Assembly (NCBI GenBank): GCA_002325825.1
Contig: DCSW01000104.1
Location: forward strand, 1 to 7,102
Direction: 5' to 3'
Origin: Collimonas sp. UBA1456
GTDB taxonomy: Bacteria > Pseudomonadota > Gammaproteobacteria > Burkholderiales > Burkholderiaceae_D
DNA: 7,102 bases
The notes beneath the pieces are model-generated. The model saw nothing but the letters and a program-made list of their open reading frames with translations, had not been told where the DNA came from and made no database searches. The position numbers and the translations under genes are program-made. Positions within the stretch are counted from its first letter, which is position 1. Every line of letters starts with the position of its first letter. This document shows positions 5,708-7,102 of the stretch, piece by piece.

Positions 5708-6703
5708 ATGTACAGACGCACCAAACTCATGATGGTTATGCTGACAGCATTCCCATCGCTCGCAATGTCGTAGAAGACACAGGTGGTAAAGATCGGCCTC
5801 AGTAACCCGCTGACCGACCCTCAGGCATCAGCGGTAAGAAAAACAAGTTTGAAGCACAAATGGAGTATGAACAGACCGATCCATGTTCGGGTGTCGGTGT
5901 CGCGCAAAAGCTGGTCGATCTGGGTGTCAAGGCGGGTAGTAGGTCCGTACAACTCAGGTGTGAAACGATATCGGCGTCGCTCATCTACAATGATGCCGGT
6001 ATCGTGATAGGTACGGTTACGCCCAATCCGAAAGTGACTTTTCAAGGCTTCAAATCTGTATTCCGCGTGGCCTCTAGCAATAGCCTACTTGGCAGCAAGA
6101 TGGCGCTGTACGAGGCCAAGGAACTGAAAGTTAAGAAAGTCTCGATCATCGATGGCCGTACTGCCTATGACCAAGGTCTGGCGGAAGAGTTTGCCAAAGT
6201 AGCCAAGGCTAACGGCATTCAGGTTGTCAGCAACGATTTCGCCGCCACCCTGATCTTGATCAAGTCGAAGAAGCCGGACGCGATTTTCTACCGCGGCTAT
6301 TCGCCATGAGGCGGCCCGATGATGGACTGCATCAATCAGCGCGCCGGAAATGGGCCGTCTCGACGGTGATGCGATTACCGACCAAGTATACTGCACTAAA
6401 AGCGGCGCGTTGCTGGACAAGCTGGCTTCCGGAAAAACTTTAACCGCTGAATACCAGAAGCGTTACAATCGTCCTGCCGAAGTCCACGCCGCATCGTTTT
6501 ACGACCGCATGCTGCTGACCGCCTAGGCGATGAAGGAAGCCAATTTGATGGAGCCGAAACAATATCTGCCAGCAATGGAAAAGATCCACTACAAGGGCGT
6601 GGCCGTAATCTATGCATTTGACGCCAATCACAATCTGAAGCAATCGCCAGTTACGGTGTATAGCTTTAAGGGTGGCGTACCGGAAGCACCGACCAACTAC
6701 TAA
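5708..6703 (+). pseudogene. Broken branched-chain amino-acid ABC transporter binding protein (LivK-like)
   Basis: Periplasmic binding protein of the Leu/Ile/Val family that would feed a LivHMGF importer. A signal peptide starts MYRRTKLMMVMLTAFPSLAM; a TAG (5771-5773) sits at its cleavage region, then KTQVVKIGLSNPLTDPQASA. After a deletion the frame changes to GVGVAQKLVDLGVKA; VVGPYNSGV lies in the next frame (1-nt and then 2-nt insertions restore phase), followed by SLIYNDAGIVIGTV, NPKVTFQGFKSVFRVASSNS, MALYEAKELKVKKVSIIDGR, TAYDQGLAEEFAKVAKANGI and KSKKPDAIFYRGYSP. A TGA (6307-6309) interrupts SP/GGPMM, about 20 codons are missing, and the frame shifts to ISAPEMGRLDGDAITDQVYC, AEYQKRYNRPAEVHAASFYD, a TAG (6524-6526) and the tail YAFDANHNLKQSPVTVYSFK, ending at TAA 6701-6703. 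Length is about 332 codons against roughly 375-385 in the family. The ligand-site motif VVGPYNSGV is still readable. The exact substrate is uncertain. Confidence 0.92.
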
Positions 6704-6737
6704 TTGCCGATACAATGGCGGTATAGAGTAAAGTAAG

Positions 6738-6845
6738 GTGAACAAATTTCTTTGCCAACAGGTTGTCCTGATGGTCTCAGCAAGTGAGACCGACATACTT
6801 CGTCGGAGCCGCTGCCCGCCCTACCCATTTCAAAATGCAGGTTGA
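6738..6845 (+). other. Possible relic of a livH permease start
   Basis: 35 bp after the livK-like stop, a GTG start preceded by TAAG opens 35 codons beginning MNKFLCQQVVLMVSAS. LivH permeases in this position often begin with a similar M-x-x-F-x-QQ-x-x-x-G-L-V-L-G-S pattern, so this may be the first dozen codons of livH, after which the sequence is unrelated. The match is short and could be chance. The remainder of 6704-6880 shows nothing recognisable. Confidence 0.22.
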
Positions 6846-6880
6846 TTATTTATACCTCGTTACTTTCATAAAAAATTTCC

Positions 6881-7010
6881 ATGCTAAGTTATTCACGCAC
6901 TATCCGCACACGGTCGACGCACATACCGGCGGTGAACCTCTGCGCATCGTGATTCCGGTTTGCCGCCGGTTCCCGGCACGACCATCCTGGAACATCGCAA
7001 CTGGCTTAAG
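6881..7010 (+). pseudogene. N-terminal stub of a proline racemase / 4-hydroxyproline epimerase
   Basis: Family members interconvert L- and D-forms of proline or hydroxyproline with two catalytic cysteines. HTVDAHTGGEPLRIVIP (about 6907-6957) is the hallmark N-terminal motif. A 1-nt loss then shifts frame to GLPPVPGTTILEHRNWLK (6957-7010), the expected continuation. Similarity stops there, so only about 35 of roughly 310-330 residues remain and neither catalytic cysteine is present. The start is uncertain: ATG 6881 is out of frame with the motif. The position after an amino-acid binding protein suggests a former amino-acid uptake and catabolism cluster. The remaining 7011-7102 is open but unrecognised; GAGGAAAG at about 7060 before a TTG could mark a following gene start, without further support. 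Confidence 0.75.
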
Positions 7011-7102
7011 ATCCTGCTCGGAATTTTTCAACACCTTTTCAATACAACATTAAAGAAGCGAGGAAAGAGAAAGTTGATTAATTGCAGCCTGGTATTGAGC
7101 TT

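Noticed and set aside
2986..6703. Programmed frameshifting or stop-codon reassignment
   Set aside because: All three stop codons interrupt genes, frameshifts lack slippery-site context, and key domains are deleted, which recoding could not repair.
1..7102. Sequencing error as the cause of the many frameshifts
   Set aside because: The LysR gene reads cleanly for 960 bp, and several genes also have large deletions and nonsense changes, so true decay is more likely; read-level checks would settle it.
1..7102. tRNA, rRNA, CRISPR, transposase or phage genes
   Set aside because: No cloverleaf, regularly spaced repeat, or transposase/integrase motif was found on either strand by eye.

Overview
The window looks like chromosome from a betaproteobacterium, most likely Burkholderiales and perhaps near Oxalobacteraceae, that is far into gene decay. 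The assignment rests on remembered resemblance of the recognisable protein fragments (GTP-type PEP carboxykinase, FGGY gluconokinase, a LivK-type binding protein, a NitT/TauT-type permease) to that group, and no search was run. Intergenic DNA is clearly more AT-rich than the gene remnants. Only one full-length, uninterrupted gene is visible: a LysR-type regulator. Every other recognisable gene is broken by frameshifts, in-frame stops and internal deletions, as expected of a recently host-restricted or otherwise relaxed genome.

Layout. 77-559 (+): a collapsed FGGY gluconokinase. 647-1609 (-): the intact LysR-type regulator. 1881-2567 (-): the 5' part of pckG (GTP PEP carboxykinase), broken and lacking its 3' half. 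2568-2985: a long spacer with a dense cluster of GTAA/TTAC inverted repeats. 2986-3506 (+): the first half of a D-2-hydroxyacid dehydrogenase, joined by a deletion to 3507-4000 (+), the C-terminal part of an ABC-transporter binding protein. 4004-4083: a degenerate REP-like double-hairpin repeat. 4167-4833 (+): a broken NitT/TauT-type ABC permease. 4858-5457 (+): a broken family-3 solute-binding protein. 5458-5707: a regulatory spacer with a candidate sigma-54 promoter and a strong ribosome binding site. 5708-6703 (+): a broken branched-chain-amino-acid-type binding protein (LivK-like). 6738-6845 (+): a possible livH relic. 6881-7010 (+): the N-terminal stub of a proline racemase / hydroxyproline epimerase. 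No RNA gene, CRISPR array or transposase was seen.

How it fits together. The ancestral segment carried uptake and catabolism of organic acids and amino acids: gluconate phosphorylation, gluconeogenesis, two ABC uptake systems, an additional binding protein and an amino-acid epimerase. All of it is dead, while the regulator next to it still has a complete reading frame. The lesions look like slippage (an 8-bp tandem duplication, a 2-bp duplication, 1-2 nt insertions), nonsense changes and in-gene deletions. No undescribed system was found. The points most worth a second look are the lone intact regulator, the GTAA/TTAC operator-like cluster, the well-preserved sigma-54 promoter in front of a dead gene, and the deletion fusion at about 3506.
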